Source of the DNA: an uncultured Lachnospiraceae bacterium
GTDB taxonomy: Bacteria; Bacillota; Clostridia; Lachnospirales; Lachnospiraceae
Direction of reading: 5' to 3'
Assembly: GCA_948438565.1 (NCBI GenBank)
Contig: CAOJLW010000047.1
Location: forward strand, 1-11,595
DNA: 11,595 nucleotides
Shown here: in pieces, positions 1-6,452 of the stretch
Position numbering within the stretch: the first letter of the stretch is position 1
Layout: every line of letters begins with the position of its first letter
Position numbers and translations under genes: made by a program
Notes under the pieces: model-generated
What the model saw: only the letters and a program-made list of their open reading frames with translations
What the model was told of the DNA's origin: nothing
The model's database searches: none

Positions 1-629
1 CCCTCTTGTTTATTGCAGGATTAAGTTATAAAATAGTACTGGGGGTTTTAGCGGTCAGCATACCTGCCGGGATCTTGTTTATCAGTCTAATTTTACAACC
101 AGATCAACAGATCTTAGACCCATATCAATACAAACGGATTATGGCATGGCTGCAACCGGAAAAATATGCCGATGCAGCATACCAGCAGTTAAATTCCAAA
201 ATGGCAATCGGTTCCGGCCAATTATGGGGCAAGGGTTTGGCAAACAGCCAGATCACTTCCGTAAAAAACGGCAATTTTATTTCAGAACCGCAGACGGATT
301 TTATTTTTGCGATTGTGGGCGAAGAACTGGGGTTTGTAGGTTCTGTGGTTGTAATTTTATTACTATTGTTTATTGTCATTGAATGTATATTAGTGGCGCG
401 AAAAGCAAAAGATCTTGCAGGAAGGTTAATATGCTGCGGCATGGCGGCGTTAGTGGGTTTTCAGGGTTTTGTCAATATCTGCGTGGCGACCGGCCTTATG
501 CCAAATACCGGATTGACGCTTCCGTTCGTCAGTTACGGTTTGACATCCTTAGTGACTCTATTTGTGGGCATCGGCTTTGTCCTGAATGTTGGTTTACAGA
601 CTAGAAAGTATGGAATGGGGGACATTTAA
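1..629 (+). CDS. rodA: RodA/FtsW/SpoVE-family peptidoglycan glycosyltransferase, C-terminal part (5' truncated by window edge)
   Basis: The frame is open from the first base and lacks a proper N-terminus, so the true start lies upstream. About 208 C-terminal residues remain of a protein usually near 370-400. SEDS-family proteins polymerise lipid II into glycan strands in the membrane. The signature visible here is TGLMPNTGLTLPFVSYG near the C-terminus, matching the family's TG(L/I)xPxTGxxLPFxSYG. Before it are the extracytoplasmic stretch SEPQTDFIFAIVGEELGF and several hydrophobic segments. RodA, FtsW and SpoVE cannot be fully separated from this fragment. I prefer RodA because an mgsA homologue follows directly, an order I associate with min-rodA-mgsA clusters in Lachnospiraceae (from memory). 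The stop is 1 nt before the mgsA start, which implies one operon. Family is certain; the exact paralogue is not. Confidence 0.9.
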   Translation, partial: LLFIAGLSYKIVLGVLAVSIPAGILFISLILQPDQQILDPYQYKRIMAWLQPEKYADAAYQQLNSKMAIGSGQLWGKGLANSQITSVKNGNFISEPQTDFIFAIVGEELGFVGSVVVILLLLFIVIECILVARKAKDLAGRLICCGMAALVGFQGFVNICVATGLMPNTGLTLPFVSYGLTSLVTLFVGIGFVLNVGLQTRKYGMGDI

Positions 630-630
630 C

Positions 631-1026
631 ATGAATATTGGCTTCATTGCACATGATTCCAAGAAAAAATTAATGCAGAATTTTTGTATTGCTTATCGGG
701 GAATATTGAGCAAAAATGATTTGTTTGCAACCGGTACGACCGGGCGTTTGATAGAAGAGGTGACCAATCTGACAATCCATAAATATTTGGCCGGCCACCT
801 GGGTGGGATGCAACAGTTTGGCGCGCAGATTGAACACAATGAAATGGACTTGGTCATTTTTTTGCGCGATCCGTTGACGCCAAAATCGCATGAACCGGAT
901 GTCAACAGCGTTGTCCGTCTATGCGATACGCATAACATCCCTCTGGCAACCAATTTGGCAACCGCGGAATTGTTGATTAAATCTTTAGACAGAGGAGACT
1001 TAGAGTGGCGTGAAATGTATAAGTAG
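631..1026 (+). CDS. mgsA: methylglyoxal synthase homologue (MgsA family) with altered active-site loop
   Basis: This 131-residue protein matches MgsA, which converts dihydroxyacetone phosphate to methylglyoxal and phosphate in the cytosol. Visible family blocks are IAHD (6-9), LFATGTTG (31-38, phosphate loop), GHLGGMQQFGA (55-65), RDPL (79-82), SHEPDV (86-91) and ATNLATAELL (106-115). Relative to E. coli MgsA, His19/Asp20, Asp91, His98 and Asp101 are kept as H8/D9, D80, H87 and D90. The loop SGPMGGDQQ, which carries catalytic base Asp71 and Ser65, reads AGHLGGMQQ here: Asp71 is Met60 and Ser65 is Ala54. Activity is therefore doubtful. The ATG at 631 is chosen over an upstream in-frame start at 586 because it gives the family N-terminus and follows the GGGGGA at 617-622. 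The carboxypeptidase gene starts inside its 3' end. The family call is secure, the enzymatic function is not. Confidence 0.88.
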   Translation: MNIGFIAHDSKKKLMQNFCIAYRGILSKNDLFATGTTGRLIEEVTNLTIHKYLAGHLGGMQQFGAQIEHNEMDLVIFLRDPLTPKSHEPDVNSVVRLCDTHNIPLATNLATAELLIKSLDRGDLEWREMYK

Positions 1027-2017
1027 AAGAGCAGCCGGCCTGTTTTTAACGGCCTGCATCCTGTTTATTTCCGGATGCGGACAGCCTGACAACGAAATTG
1101 TATTTTCCAATACGTATGATATTTATGAGACATCCAAAAAATACCAGCTTATCTCGGCGGACGATTCGTCGCTGCGCAATACGGCGCCTTATTTTGCATC
1201 CGATTGTTGTGTATCGGATGGGAAAGATTTGGGGATCGATCAGACTTCCTCTTATGTCGCAGAAGCCGCAGGCGTCTTTAATCTTGCTACCAAAGAGGTG
1301 CCTTATGCACAAAATATCTATGGCCGGATGTATCCGGCGAGTACGACTAAAATTCTGACCGCGTATCTCGCGCTCAAGTATGGAGATCTAAACAGTGTCA
1401 TTACGGTCAGCGAAAGAGCCGCCGATCAGGAAAGCGATTCATCCGTATGCAATTTAAAAGCGGGGGACAAGCTGTCGTTACACCAGCTTTTGTACGGCCT
1501 GATGATGCAAAGCGGCAATGACGCCGCCATCGCCATTGCAGAGGGGATTTCCGGAAGCGTGGAAGCGTTTGCGGATTTGATGAATGAGGAGGCAAAAGCC
1601 CTTGGCGCTACGGATTCCCATTTTGTCAATCCAAACGGACTGCATGACGACGATCATTATACCACGGTTTATGATTTGTACTTGATATTTCAAGCGGCTA
1701 TAGAAAATGAGCTGTTTGTCGATTTGATCCATACGACGGAATATACGGTGGATTATTTGGATCCAAACGGGATATCCGTACAGCAGATTTGGACTTCTAC
1801 CAATAAATATCTACTGGGGACAGAATTGGCTCCGGGAGGGATTACAGTTGTTGGCGGCAAGACCGGTACCACGCATGACGCCGGCTATTGCCTTGTGCTT
1901 CTAAGCAATAATGCTGCGGGGGATACGATTATATCCATCGTAATGAAAGCGGATTGCCGGAATAACCTCTATTATTATATGAATGAATTGTTATCCGGAT
2001 TTGCAGTGGACAGCTAA
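1010..2017 (+). CDS. D-alanyl-D-alanine carboxypeptidase, peptidase S11 family, predicted lipoprotein
   Basis: A 335-residue low-molecular-weight penicillin-binding protein that would remove the terminal D-Ala from peptidoglycan stem peptides outside the membrane. The three active-site motifs are present: STTK (111-114, nucleophile Ser111), SGN (168-170) and KTG (284-286). HFVNPNGLHDDDHYTT (204-219) is another S11 hallmark. The N-terminus has basic residues, a hydrophobic segment and a lipobox LFISGC with Cys23, predicting a lipid-anchored protein. LspA, which would mature it, is encoded further along. It ends about 50 residues after KTG and lacks the C-terminal beta domain and amphipathic anchor of PBP5-type enzymes. 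The GTG at 1010 lies within mgsA (17-nt overlap), preceded by AGAGGAG at 991-997, which suggests translational coupling. Its stop codon lies in a terminator stem. S11 includes DacB/DacF and others; the exact name is not resolvable. Confidence 0.92.
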   Translation: MKCISRRAAGLFLTACILFISGCGQPDNEIVFSNTYDIYETSKKYQLISADDSSLRNTAPYFASDCCVSDGKDLGIDQTSSYVAEAAGVFNLATKEVPYAQNIYGRMYPASTTKILTAYLALKYGDLNSVITVSERAADQESDSSVCNLKAGDKLSLHQLLYGLMMQSGNDAAIAIAEGISGSVEAFADLMNEEAKALGATDSHFVNPNGLHDDDHYTTVYDLYLIFQAAIENELFVDLIHTTEYTVDYLDPNGISVQQIWTSTNKYLLGTELAPGGITVVGGKTGTTHDAGYCLVLLSNNAAGDTIISIVMKADCRNNLYYYMNELLSGFAVDS

Positions 2018-2039
2018 GAATAGCCTGTCGTTTGTTTTT
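2009..2039 (+). terminator. intrinsic terminator overlapping the carboxypeptidase stop codon
   Basis: The arms GACAGCTA (2009-2016) and TAGCCTGTC (2021-2029) form eight base pairs with one bulged C, closed by the tetraloop AGAA. GTTTGTTTTT follows directly as a U-tract. The gene's TAA (2015-2017) lies at the top of the stem. This ends the rodA-mgsA-carboxypeptidase operon. Confidence 0.75.
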
Positions 2040-2052
2040 ACATAAATAGCAA

Positions 2053-2085
2053 ATTATAGGATTTATAGTTGAATGTTCCTATAAT
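2053..2085. repeat. 9-bp perfect inverted repeat spanning a promoter -35 region
   Basis: ATTATAGGA (2053-2061) and TCCTATAAT (2077-2085) are exact reverse complements separated by 15 nt. The -35 hexamer of the promoter for the P-loop gene falls inside the spacer and the right arm lies in the -35/-10 spacer. A repressor operator is a reasonable inference, since the repeat would lie upstream of the predicted RNA start and so would not be in the transcript from that promoter. The right arm also contains a TATAAT (2080-2085) without a good -35. Confidence 0.55.
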
Positions 2086-2097
2086 ATCTAATATAAT
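2069..2097 (+). promoter_or_regulatory. sigma-A type promoter for the P-loop ATPase gene
   Basis: TTGAAT (2069-2074) and a perfect TATAAT (2092-2097) are separated by exactly 17 nt. Transcription would begin near 2104, leaving a 5' leader of about 57 nt. It lies directly downstream of the terminator of the preceding operon. Confidence 0.75.
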
Positions 2098-2110
2098 AGA
2101 ATGTATAAAA

Positions 2111-2129
2111 AGGGACGCGCTTTGTCCCT
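2111..2129 (+). other. 5' leader stem-loop
   Basis: AGGGAC (2111-2116) pairs perfectly with GTCCCT (2124-2129) around a 7-nt loop. It would sit close to the 5' end of the transcript from the promoter just upstream. There is no U-tract, so it is not a terminator. A 5' stabilising hairpin is one possible role. The ribosome binding site AGGAGGAG (2147-2154) is left free. Confidence 0.45.
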
Positions 2130-2160
2130 GAACTAGACAGAATAACAGGAGGAGATTGCT

Positions 2161-2580
2161 ATGGTTCAAATTATTGCAGGGGAAAAGGGAAAAGGAAAGA
2201 CAAAACATCTTTTAGAGAAAGTGAATGCTGCCGTTCTTGCAGCGAACGGAAATATTGTCTATCTGGATAAAAGCCAGAAACATATGTATGAATTGAGCAA
2301 TAAAGTACGGCTTGTCAATGTAAAGGATTTTCCAATCACAAATTGTGATGAATTTATGGGATTTATCTGTGGGATTGTATCGCAGGATCATGATTTGGAA
2401 GAGTTATATTTAGACAGTTTCCTCACGATAGCGAATATGAAAGACGATGAAATACGCCATTCCATTGAAAAATTGGACATTATCAGTGAAAAATATAATG
2501 TGAAGATTGTACTTAGCGTATCCAAGAATGAAGCGGATCTTCCGGAATGCGCAAAGGCCAAAATTATACTTTCTCTATAG
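2161..2580 (+). CDS. small P-loop NTPase of unknown function
   Basis: A 139-residue soluble protein with a clear Walker A motif GEKGKGKT (7-14) at its very N-terminus. A plausible Walker B strand is LEELYLDS (79-86), with Asp85 after hydrophobic residues. A later strand, VKIVLSVSKNEADLP (114-128), resembles a sensor strand following Walker B in RecA-like folds. There is no signal peptide or membrane segment. I recall such short proteins in Lachnospiraceae being labelled 'ATP-binding' or, doubtfully, 'twitching motility PilT'; nothing here supports a pilus role. It is a single-gene unit with its own promoter, a strong AGGAGGAG site 6 nt before the ATG, and its own terminator. It sits between the rodA-mgsA operon and the division operon. 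Nucleotide binding is likely; the role is unknown. Confidence 0.85.
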   Translation: MVQIIAGEKGKGKTKHLLEKVNAAVLAANGNIVYLDKSQKHMYELSNKVRLVNVKDFPITNCDEFMGFICGIVSQDHDLEELYLDSFLTIANMKDDEIRHSIEKLDIISEKYNVKIVLSVSKNEADLPECAKAKIILSL

Positions 2581-2596
2581 TGTGTACGGCTTGTAG

Positions 2597-2636
2597 CAGC
2601 CTTTAGGATTGTATTTTACAGTCCTAAAGGCTGTTT
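2597..2636 (+). terminator. stem-loop terminator between convergent genes
   Basis: CAGCCTTTAGGA (2597-2608) pairs perfectly with TCCTAAAGGCTG (2622-2633), extendable by a T-G, a T-A and a G-C pair, with a short AT-rich loop. Only TTT follows, so the U-tract is weak, but the long stem and its position 17 nt after the P-loop gene stop support termination. The opposite strand has no U-run after the stem, although the convergent DUF378 gene also ends here. Confidence 0.7.
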
Positions 2637-2650
2637 AGTCATATTTCCCA

Positions 2651-2863
2651 CTAAGCCTGTTCGATGCTGCGTATCCTTCCATAGACGCTTAGCAGGTATA
2701 TACCGCCAATTCCGACTAAGGCATAGACAATCCGGGAAAGCCAGGACATACTCCCAAACAAAAATGCGACCAGATCAAAACGGAAAAAGCCGATTAACCC
2801 CCAATTGACTGCGCCGATAATCACCAATGTCAATAACGTATAATCCAATACCTTTGATCCCAT
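2651..2863 (-). CDS. DUF378-family small membrane protein
   Basis: The ATG at 2863 gives 70 residues with two predicted membrane helices, at about residues 8-26 and 41-61. The run LTLVIIGAVNWGLIGFF followed by FDLVAFLFG and RIVYALVGIGGIYLL matches DUF378 (YuzA-like) proteins, whose function is not known to me. The frame is open further upstream to 2935, but AAGGAGG lies 10 nt before the 2863 ATG and the family begins there, so the short form is right. It is transcribed alone, convergent with the P-loop gene and divergent from the HlyD-like gene, from a promoter at 2906-2935. Inner membrane location is predicted; there is no enzymatic motif. Confidence 0.88.
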   Translation of the reverse strand: MGSKVLDYTLLTLVIIGAVNWGLIGFFRFDLVAFLFGSMSWLSRIVYALVGIGGIYLLSVYGRIRSIEQA

Positions 2864-2893
2864 GAACAGGATACCTCCTTTTTCTTCATATTC

Positions 2894-2935
2894 GTTACTG
2901 TAACTAGTATCCCATTTTTTTTGCAGCTTATGCAA
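2894..2935 (-). promoter_or_regulatory. promoter and small palindrome upstream of the DUF378 gene
   Basis: Read on the minus strand, TTGCAT (2935-2930) and GATACT (2911-2906) are separated by 18 nt and resemble sigma-A -35 and -10 boxes. The palindrome GTTAC-T-GTAAC (2894-2904) covers the expected transcription start near 2899, where a bound regulator would block initiation. No specific regulator is recognised. Confidence 0.5.
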
Positions 2936-2943
2936 AACATAGA

Positions 2944-2972
2944 TTGTTTTCTAATATCAAAACTGTTAAAAT
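2944..2972 (+). promoter_or_regulatory. promoter for the HlyD-yggS-sepF-ylmH-aroB-lspA-rluD operon
   Basis: TTGTTT (2944-2949) and TAAAAT (2967-2972) are 17 nt apart. The -35 box begins 8 bp from the -35 box of the divergent DUF378 promoter, so the two polymerase sites are back to back. The GTG start of the first gene lies 34 nt after the -10 box. Confidence 0.6.
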
Positions 2973-3006
2973 ATGGCTTAAAGCTAAATAAAAAGGCGGT
3001 ATCATT

Positions 3007-4398
3007 GTGGCAGGAAATCGAAAAATTGTACGTTATCGAAAACCGTTCCGTTTAAATATCGGTATGATTGTGTTTGGCATTATCTTTTTTTATATGATGT
3101 ATTCTGTATATGCTTATGTTACGTCCACCCATACTTCAGCCTATGAAGTCGTGCATGGGACCATCGCCGTCAATAATACCTATACGGGTTTGGCTCTGCG
3201 CAGTGAAGAGTTAATCCGGACGGATAGCGGCGGTGAAATTAACTATTACCGAAAAGACGCTTCAAAAGCCGGCGTAGGGGATTTGATCTACTCTGTAGAT
3301 TCCGATGGAGCCATTGCCAGCCAGATCCAGTCTGCCAGCGGAGATGTCGCTTCTTTAGATGAAAAAAGCATAGAAGAATTAGAACAGAGCATATCCGAAT
3401 ATACCAATTCCTACCGTCCGGAAGCTTTTTACGAAATTAAAACGTTTAAAACGGATTTAAACGCTAAACTTTCGGAAGCTTTAAATATGGCGGCTTTAAA
3501 TTCGATTACGGACGCTGTGACGGCAGCCGAGGGAAACGCTACCTTTCATAAAGGGACAGCCGAAAAGGACGGCATCGTAGTCTATTATACGGATGGCTAT
3601 GAAAACGTCACTTCGGAGGATGTGACGCCTTCTATGTTTGACAAATCCAAATATGCCAAAGAAAACTTAAAAGAGCGGACTTCCATTCAGGCGGGAGATG
3701 TCGCTTATAAATTGATTACACAGGAAAACTGGCAGATCATGCTTCCGGTTACCGACGATACCATCCAACAGCTTGGCGACGCTTCGACTGTCCGTATTAA
3801 ATTTAAAAAAGACAATACTACGACGCGCGCTCAGTTTCAGACAATGGAAAAAGAAGGGGAACCCTATCTGATTTTAAATCTGACGCATTCGATGATTCGT
3901 TTTGTTTCCGACCGTTTTTTGGACATAGAATTGCTGTTTGAGGAGGAATCGGGTTTAAAAATACCAAATTCCGCAATTACAACCAAGGATTTTTTTGTGG
4001 TTCCGATGGAATATTTTGGGGAGGACAAGAATACAGGCGTAAGCGGTCTGACCGTGCAAAAAACGGATAAAAACGGCAATACCGCCACTTCCTTTATCGT
4101 CCCAACGATTTATTTTAAGACCGAATATGCGTATTATGTGGATGGCGATGGATTGGCGGACGGCGATATTATCGTAAAACCCAATTCGTCCGAGACGCAG
4201 ATAGTCCACGAAACAGCCAAATTGGAAGGCGTTTATTCTATCAATAAAGGATACGCTGTTTTCCGGCAGATTGATGTCATCTTTCAAAACGAAGAATATA
4301 CGATTATACGGAGCGGAACCGAATATGGCGTTTCGCTTTATGACCATATCGCATTGGACGGCAGCGCTATCACAGAGGACGCGCTGATCAATAAATAG
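3007..4398 (+). CDS. HlyD-like single-pass membrane protein heading the sepF operon
   Basis: A 463-residue protein with a short basic N-terminus, one membrane helix (about 17-38) and a large extracytoplasmic part. Residues about 50-98 (starting GTIAVNNTYTGLALRSEE) and 185-248 (IVVYYTDGYEN, then IQAGDVAYKLI and NWQIMLPV) look like the two halves of a barrel-sandwich domain of HlyD/RND-type adaptors. The insert between them (about 115-175) is helical. GLKIPNSAI (316-324) and the C-terminal KGYAVFRQIDVI (414-425) resemble later adaptor beta domains. No transporter or outer-membrane partner lies nearby, so classical efflux is unsupported. It is first in an operon with yggS, sepF and ylmH, pointing to the envelope or division. 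The GTG at 3007 is chosen for the AAGGCGG 7 nt upstream. The fold is inferred; function is unknown. Confidence 0.8.
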   Translation: MAGNRKIVRYRKPFRLNIGMIVFGIIFFYMMYSVYAYVTSTHTSAYEVVHGTIAVNNTYTGLALRSEELIRTDSGGEINYYRKDASKAGVGDLIYSVDSDGAIASQIQSASGDVASLDEKSIEELEQSISEYTNSYRPEAFYEIKTFKTDLNAKLSEALNMAALNSITDAVTAAEGNATFHKGTAEKDGIVVYYTDGYENVTSEDVTPSMFDKSKYAKENLKERTSIQAGDVAYKLITQENWQIMLPVTDDTIQQLGDASTVRIKFKKDNTTTRAQFQTMEKEGEPYLILNLTHSMIRFVSDRFLDIELLFEEESGLKIPNSAITTKDFFVVPMEYFGEDKNTGVSGLTVQKTDKNGNTATSFIVPTIYFKTEYAYYVDGDGLADGDIIVKPNSSETQIVHETAKLEGVYSINKGYAVFRQIDVIFQNEEYTIIRSGTEYGVSLYDHIALDGSAITEDALINK

Positions 4399-4418
4399 AA
4401 GAAACGAGGTATCGATCC

Positions 4419-5102
4419 ATGTTAGCAGATAATTTAAAACAAGTGGAAGAAAATATTCAAAAAGCTTGCAGCAATGCAGGACGCAAACGGGAATCCGTGA
4501 CCTTGATTGCCGTCAGTAAGACCAAACCAGTATCTATGCTCTCAGAGCTCTATGACTGCGGTATCCGGAATTTTGGAGAAAATAAGGTTCAGGAGCTTTC
4601 TGAAAAGACAGACCAGCTTCCAAACGATATACGATGGCATATGATTGGACATCTACAGCGCAATAAGGTCAAACAGGTGGTTCCAAAAGCTGCTTTAATC
4701 CATTCTGTAGATACCTATCGTCTGGCGGAAGAGATCAATATTCAGGCCAAGAAGATTAATCGGGTGATTCCTGTCTTAATTGAAGTCAATATTGCGGCAG
4801 AAACTTCCAAATTTGGCGTTTCAGCTCTGGATGCTCGTCAATTGGCCGAAGAAATCGCAAAATTGGACAATTTGCGCGTCCGGGGACTTATGACAATCGC
4901 TCCTTATACCCAAAATCCAGAGGAGAATCGGCCGTATTTCCGTAAAATCAAGGAATTATCTGTTGACATAGCCAAAGAAAACATTGATAATGTATCTATG
5001 GGCATACTGTCCATGGGTATGACTGGTGATTATATGGTAGCCATCGAAGAGGGAGCTACGATGGTTCGCGTAGGGACAGGCCTGTTTGGCGCCAGATATT
5101 GA
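4419..5102 (+). CDS. yggS: YggS/PLPBP-family pyridoxal phosphate homeostasis protein
   Basis: A 227-residue single-domain PLP-binding TIM-barrel protein (YlmE in Bacillus) that buffers cytosolic pyridoxal phosphate and has no known catalytic activity. The PLP lysine is Lys34 in AVSKTKP (31-37), equivalent to Lys36 of E. coli YggS. Other hallmarks are NFGENKVQE (51-59), WHMIGHLQRNK (73-83), HSVD (95-98), the KFGV of the fifth strand (131-134), and SMGMTGDY (198-205) plus RVGTGLFG (217-224) for phosphate binding. Length is normal. The ATG follows the HlyD-like stop by 20 nt with a modest GAGGT 8 nt upstream. Its place beside sepF matches the ylmD-ylmE-ylmF-ylmH order of Firmicutes division clusters. 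Confidence 0.97.
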   Translation: MLADNLKQVEENIQKACSNAGRKRESVTLIAVSKTKPVSMLSELYDCGIRNFGENKVQELSEKTDQLPNDIRWHMIGHLQRNKVKQVVPKAALIHSVDTYRLAEEINIQAKKINRVIPVLIEVNIAAETSKFGVSALDARQLAEEIAKLDNLRVRGLMTIAPYTQNPEENRPYFRKIKELSVDIAKENIDNVSMGILSMGMTGDYMVAIEEGATMVRVGTGLFGARY

Positions 5103-5154
5103 CCAATCGTTACTATCAGTGAACCTAAATAAATAGTTAGGAGATTTTCATTTC

Positions 5155-5673
5155 ATGGGAGTACTTGATAAATTTTTAGAAGTCATGCGCCTCAATCCGG
5201 GAGATGAGGAAGATGATTTTTATGACGATGATTTTTACGAGGAAGAGGAAACGTCGGCAAGCAAGCGAAGTTCACGTAAAGAATGGAATCAAAAGGAGTA
5301 CGATGAGCCAAAATCCGTAAAGGACAAGCCAAAGTCAAGCCAGAAGATTACACCGATGCGCCCAGCCAAAAAACAAGGGGCAAACGGTATGGAAGTGTGC
5401 GTGATCAAGCCGACGTCTGTCGAGGATGCCAGGGAGATTACCGAAACACTGTTATCCAGCCGTACCGTAGTTTTAAATTTAGAAGGTCTGGATATTGAAC
5501 TGGCACAGCGTATCATTGATTTTACATCAGGCTCCTGCTTTGCCATCAGCGGCAACCTGCAAAAGATTTCACATTACATATTTATTGTTACACCGTCATC
5601 CGTAGATATTTCCGGTGATTTTCAGGATCTTTTGGATTCCGTTCATGCTACCGGATTGCAAACGGATTTTTAA
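5155..5673 (+). CDS. sepF: cell division protein SepF
   Basis: A 172-residue protein that anchors FtsZ filaments to the membrane and shapes the division septum. The N-terminal MGVLDKFLEVMRL is the amphipathic membrane-targeting helix. Residues about 17-75 are an acidic then lysine-rich, low-complexity linker (runs such as EEDDFYDDDFYEEEE). The conserved SepF domain spans about 79-155, with NLEGLD (108-113), AQRIIDFTSG (117-126), ISGNLQKI (131-138) and FIVTP (143-147). Length and layout are typical. AGGAG at 5139-5143 lies 11 nt before the ATG, and 52 nt separate it from yggS; I see no convincing promoter in that gap. It is in the usual yggS-sepF-ylmH order. Confidence 0.97.
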   Translation: MGVLDKFLEVMRLNPGDEEDDFYDDDFYEEEETSASKRSSRKEWNQKEYDEPKSVKDKPKSSQKITPMRPAKKQGANGMEVCVIKPTSVEDAREITETLLSSRTVVLNLEGLDIELAQRIIDFTSGSCFAISGNLQKISHYIFIVTPSSVDISGDFQDLLDSVHATGLQTDF

Positions 5674-5681
5674 GGAGGCAC

Positions 5682-6437
5682 ATGGAATTACAGGATGAAC
5701 AGCTTATGCGGAACCGTTTTCTGGATTTGGCCCGGAGAGCGGACCAAAAAGGCATTGTCACTTTCAGCAATTTCTTAAATCAAAATGAGTTGCATTTATT
5801 TCACCAGGTGACGGCTGATATCCGGACGGCATATCGGCTTTCCGGTGGATATGAATTTGCGGAGCGTCAGATGATAGCATTTATCCCTGATGCTCTTTAT
5901 TATGACTGGGATTTCCCGGTCGTATGCCTGCTTTTTCGGCCTGTCAACCCTAAATTTGCAGAAGAACTGACACATCGCGATATCCTGGGGGCGTTGATGC
6001 ATTTAGGGGTGGATCGTTCCCGTATCGGGGACATTAAGCTGGATGGTCAGAACTATTTTATTTTTTGTGAAGAAGGGGTTGCCGATTATTTACTGCAAAA
6101 TTTAACGAAAGTCCGGCATACCTTAGTGACAGGCGATCGTTCCCAGGCTGCCAAACATTCGATTCAGCAAAAATTTGAATTGTTAGAAGGCATTGTGTCC
6201 TCTGTTCGTCTGGATGGCATTGTGGCGTTTCTTGTTCGAAAATCACGAAGCCAAAGCGTCCTCTTGATCCAGTCGCAAAAAGTATTTGTCAATGAACGCA
6301 TCATCACCTTCAACGCCTATGAATGTAAAGCGGGTGATGTGATTTCTATTCGTGGATTTGGAAAATATATCTATGAGGGGATCGGGGGAGAAACAAAGAA
6401 AGGGCGCATAAAAATTGCTCTGCAAAAATATATCTAA
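5682..6437 (+). CDS. ylmH: YlmH-family S4-domain RNA-binding protein
   Basis: A 251-residue protein of the YlmH family found in Gram-positive division clusters. Recent work on the family links it to ribosome-associated quality control through binding of peptidyl-tRNA on 50S subunits; this is known of homologues, not shown here. The N-terminal domain includes AERQMIAFIPD (60-70) and GALMHLGVDRSRIGDI (103-118), the family hallmark. The S4 domain is at about 176-225 (VRLDGIVAFLVRKSRSQSV, then KVFVNERIITF and GDVISIRGFGKY). A C-terminal KKGRIKI strand follows. The ATG is 8 nt after the sepF stop, with AAGGAGG overlapping that stop and only about 4 nt of spacing. The next Met (codon 9) lacks a site, and family N-termini fit the first. 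Confidence 0.95.
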   Translation: MELQDEQLMRNRFLDLARRADQKGIVTFSNFLNQNELHLFHQVTADIRTAYRLSGGYEFAERQMIAFIPDALYYDWDFPVVCLLFRPVNPKFAEELTHRDILGALMHLGVDRSRIGDIKLDGQNYFIFCEEGVADYLLQNLTKVRHTLVTGDRSQAAKHSIQQKFELLEGIVSSVRLDGIVAFLVRKSRSQSVLLIQSQKVFVNERIITFNAYECKAGDVISIRGFGKYIYEGIGGETKKGRIKIALQKYI

Positions 6438-6452
6438 GAAGGAGAAAACGCT

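Noticed and set aside
586..630. Upstream in-frame ATG as the mgsA start
   Set aside because: It would add 15 residues overlapping the rodA 3' end that are foreign to MgsA; the ATG at 631 gives the normal N-terminus.
2864..2935. Longer N-terminus for the DUF378 protein
   Set aside because: The strong AAGGAGG precedes the ATG at 2863, the predicted promoter overlaps the longer version, and the extension is hydrophilic and unlike the family.
5103..5154. Promoter between yggS and sepF
   Set aside because: No -35/-10 pair with acceptable spacing; the gap is short and fits one operon.
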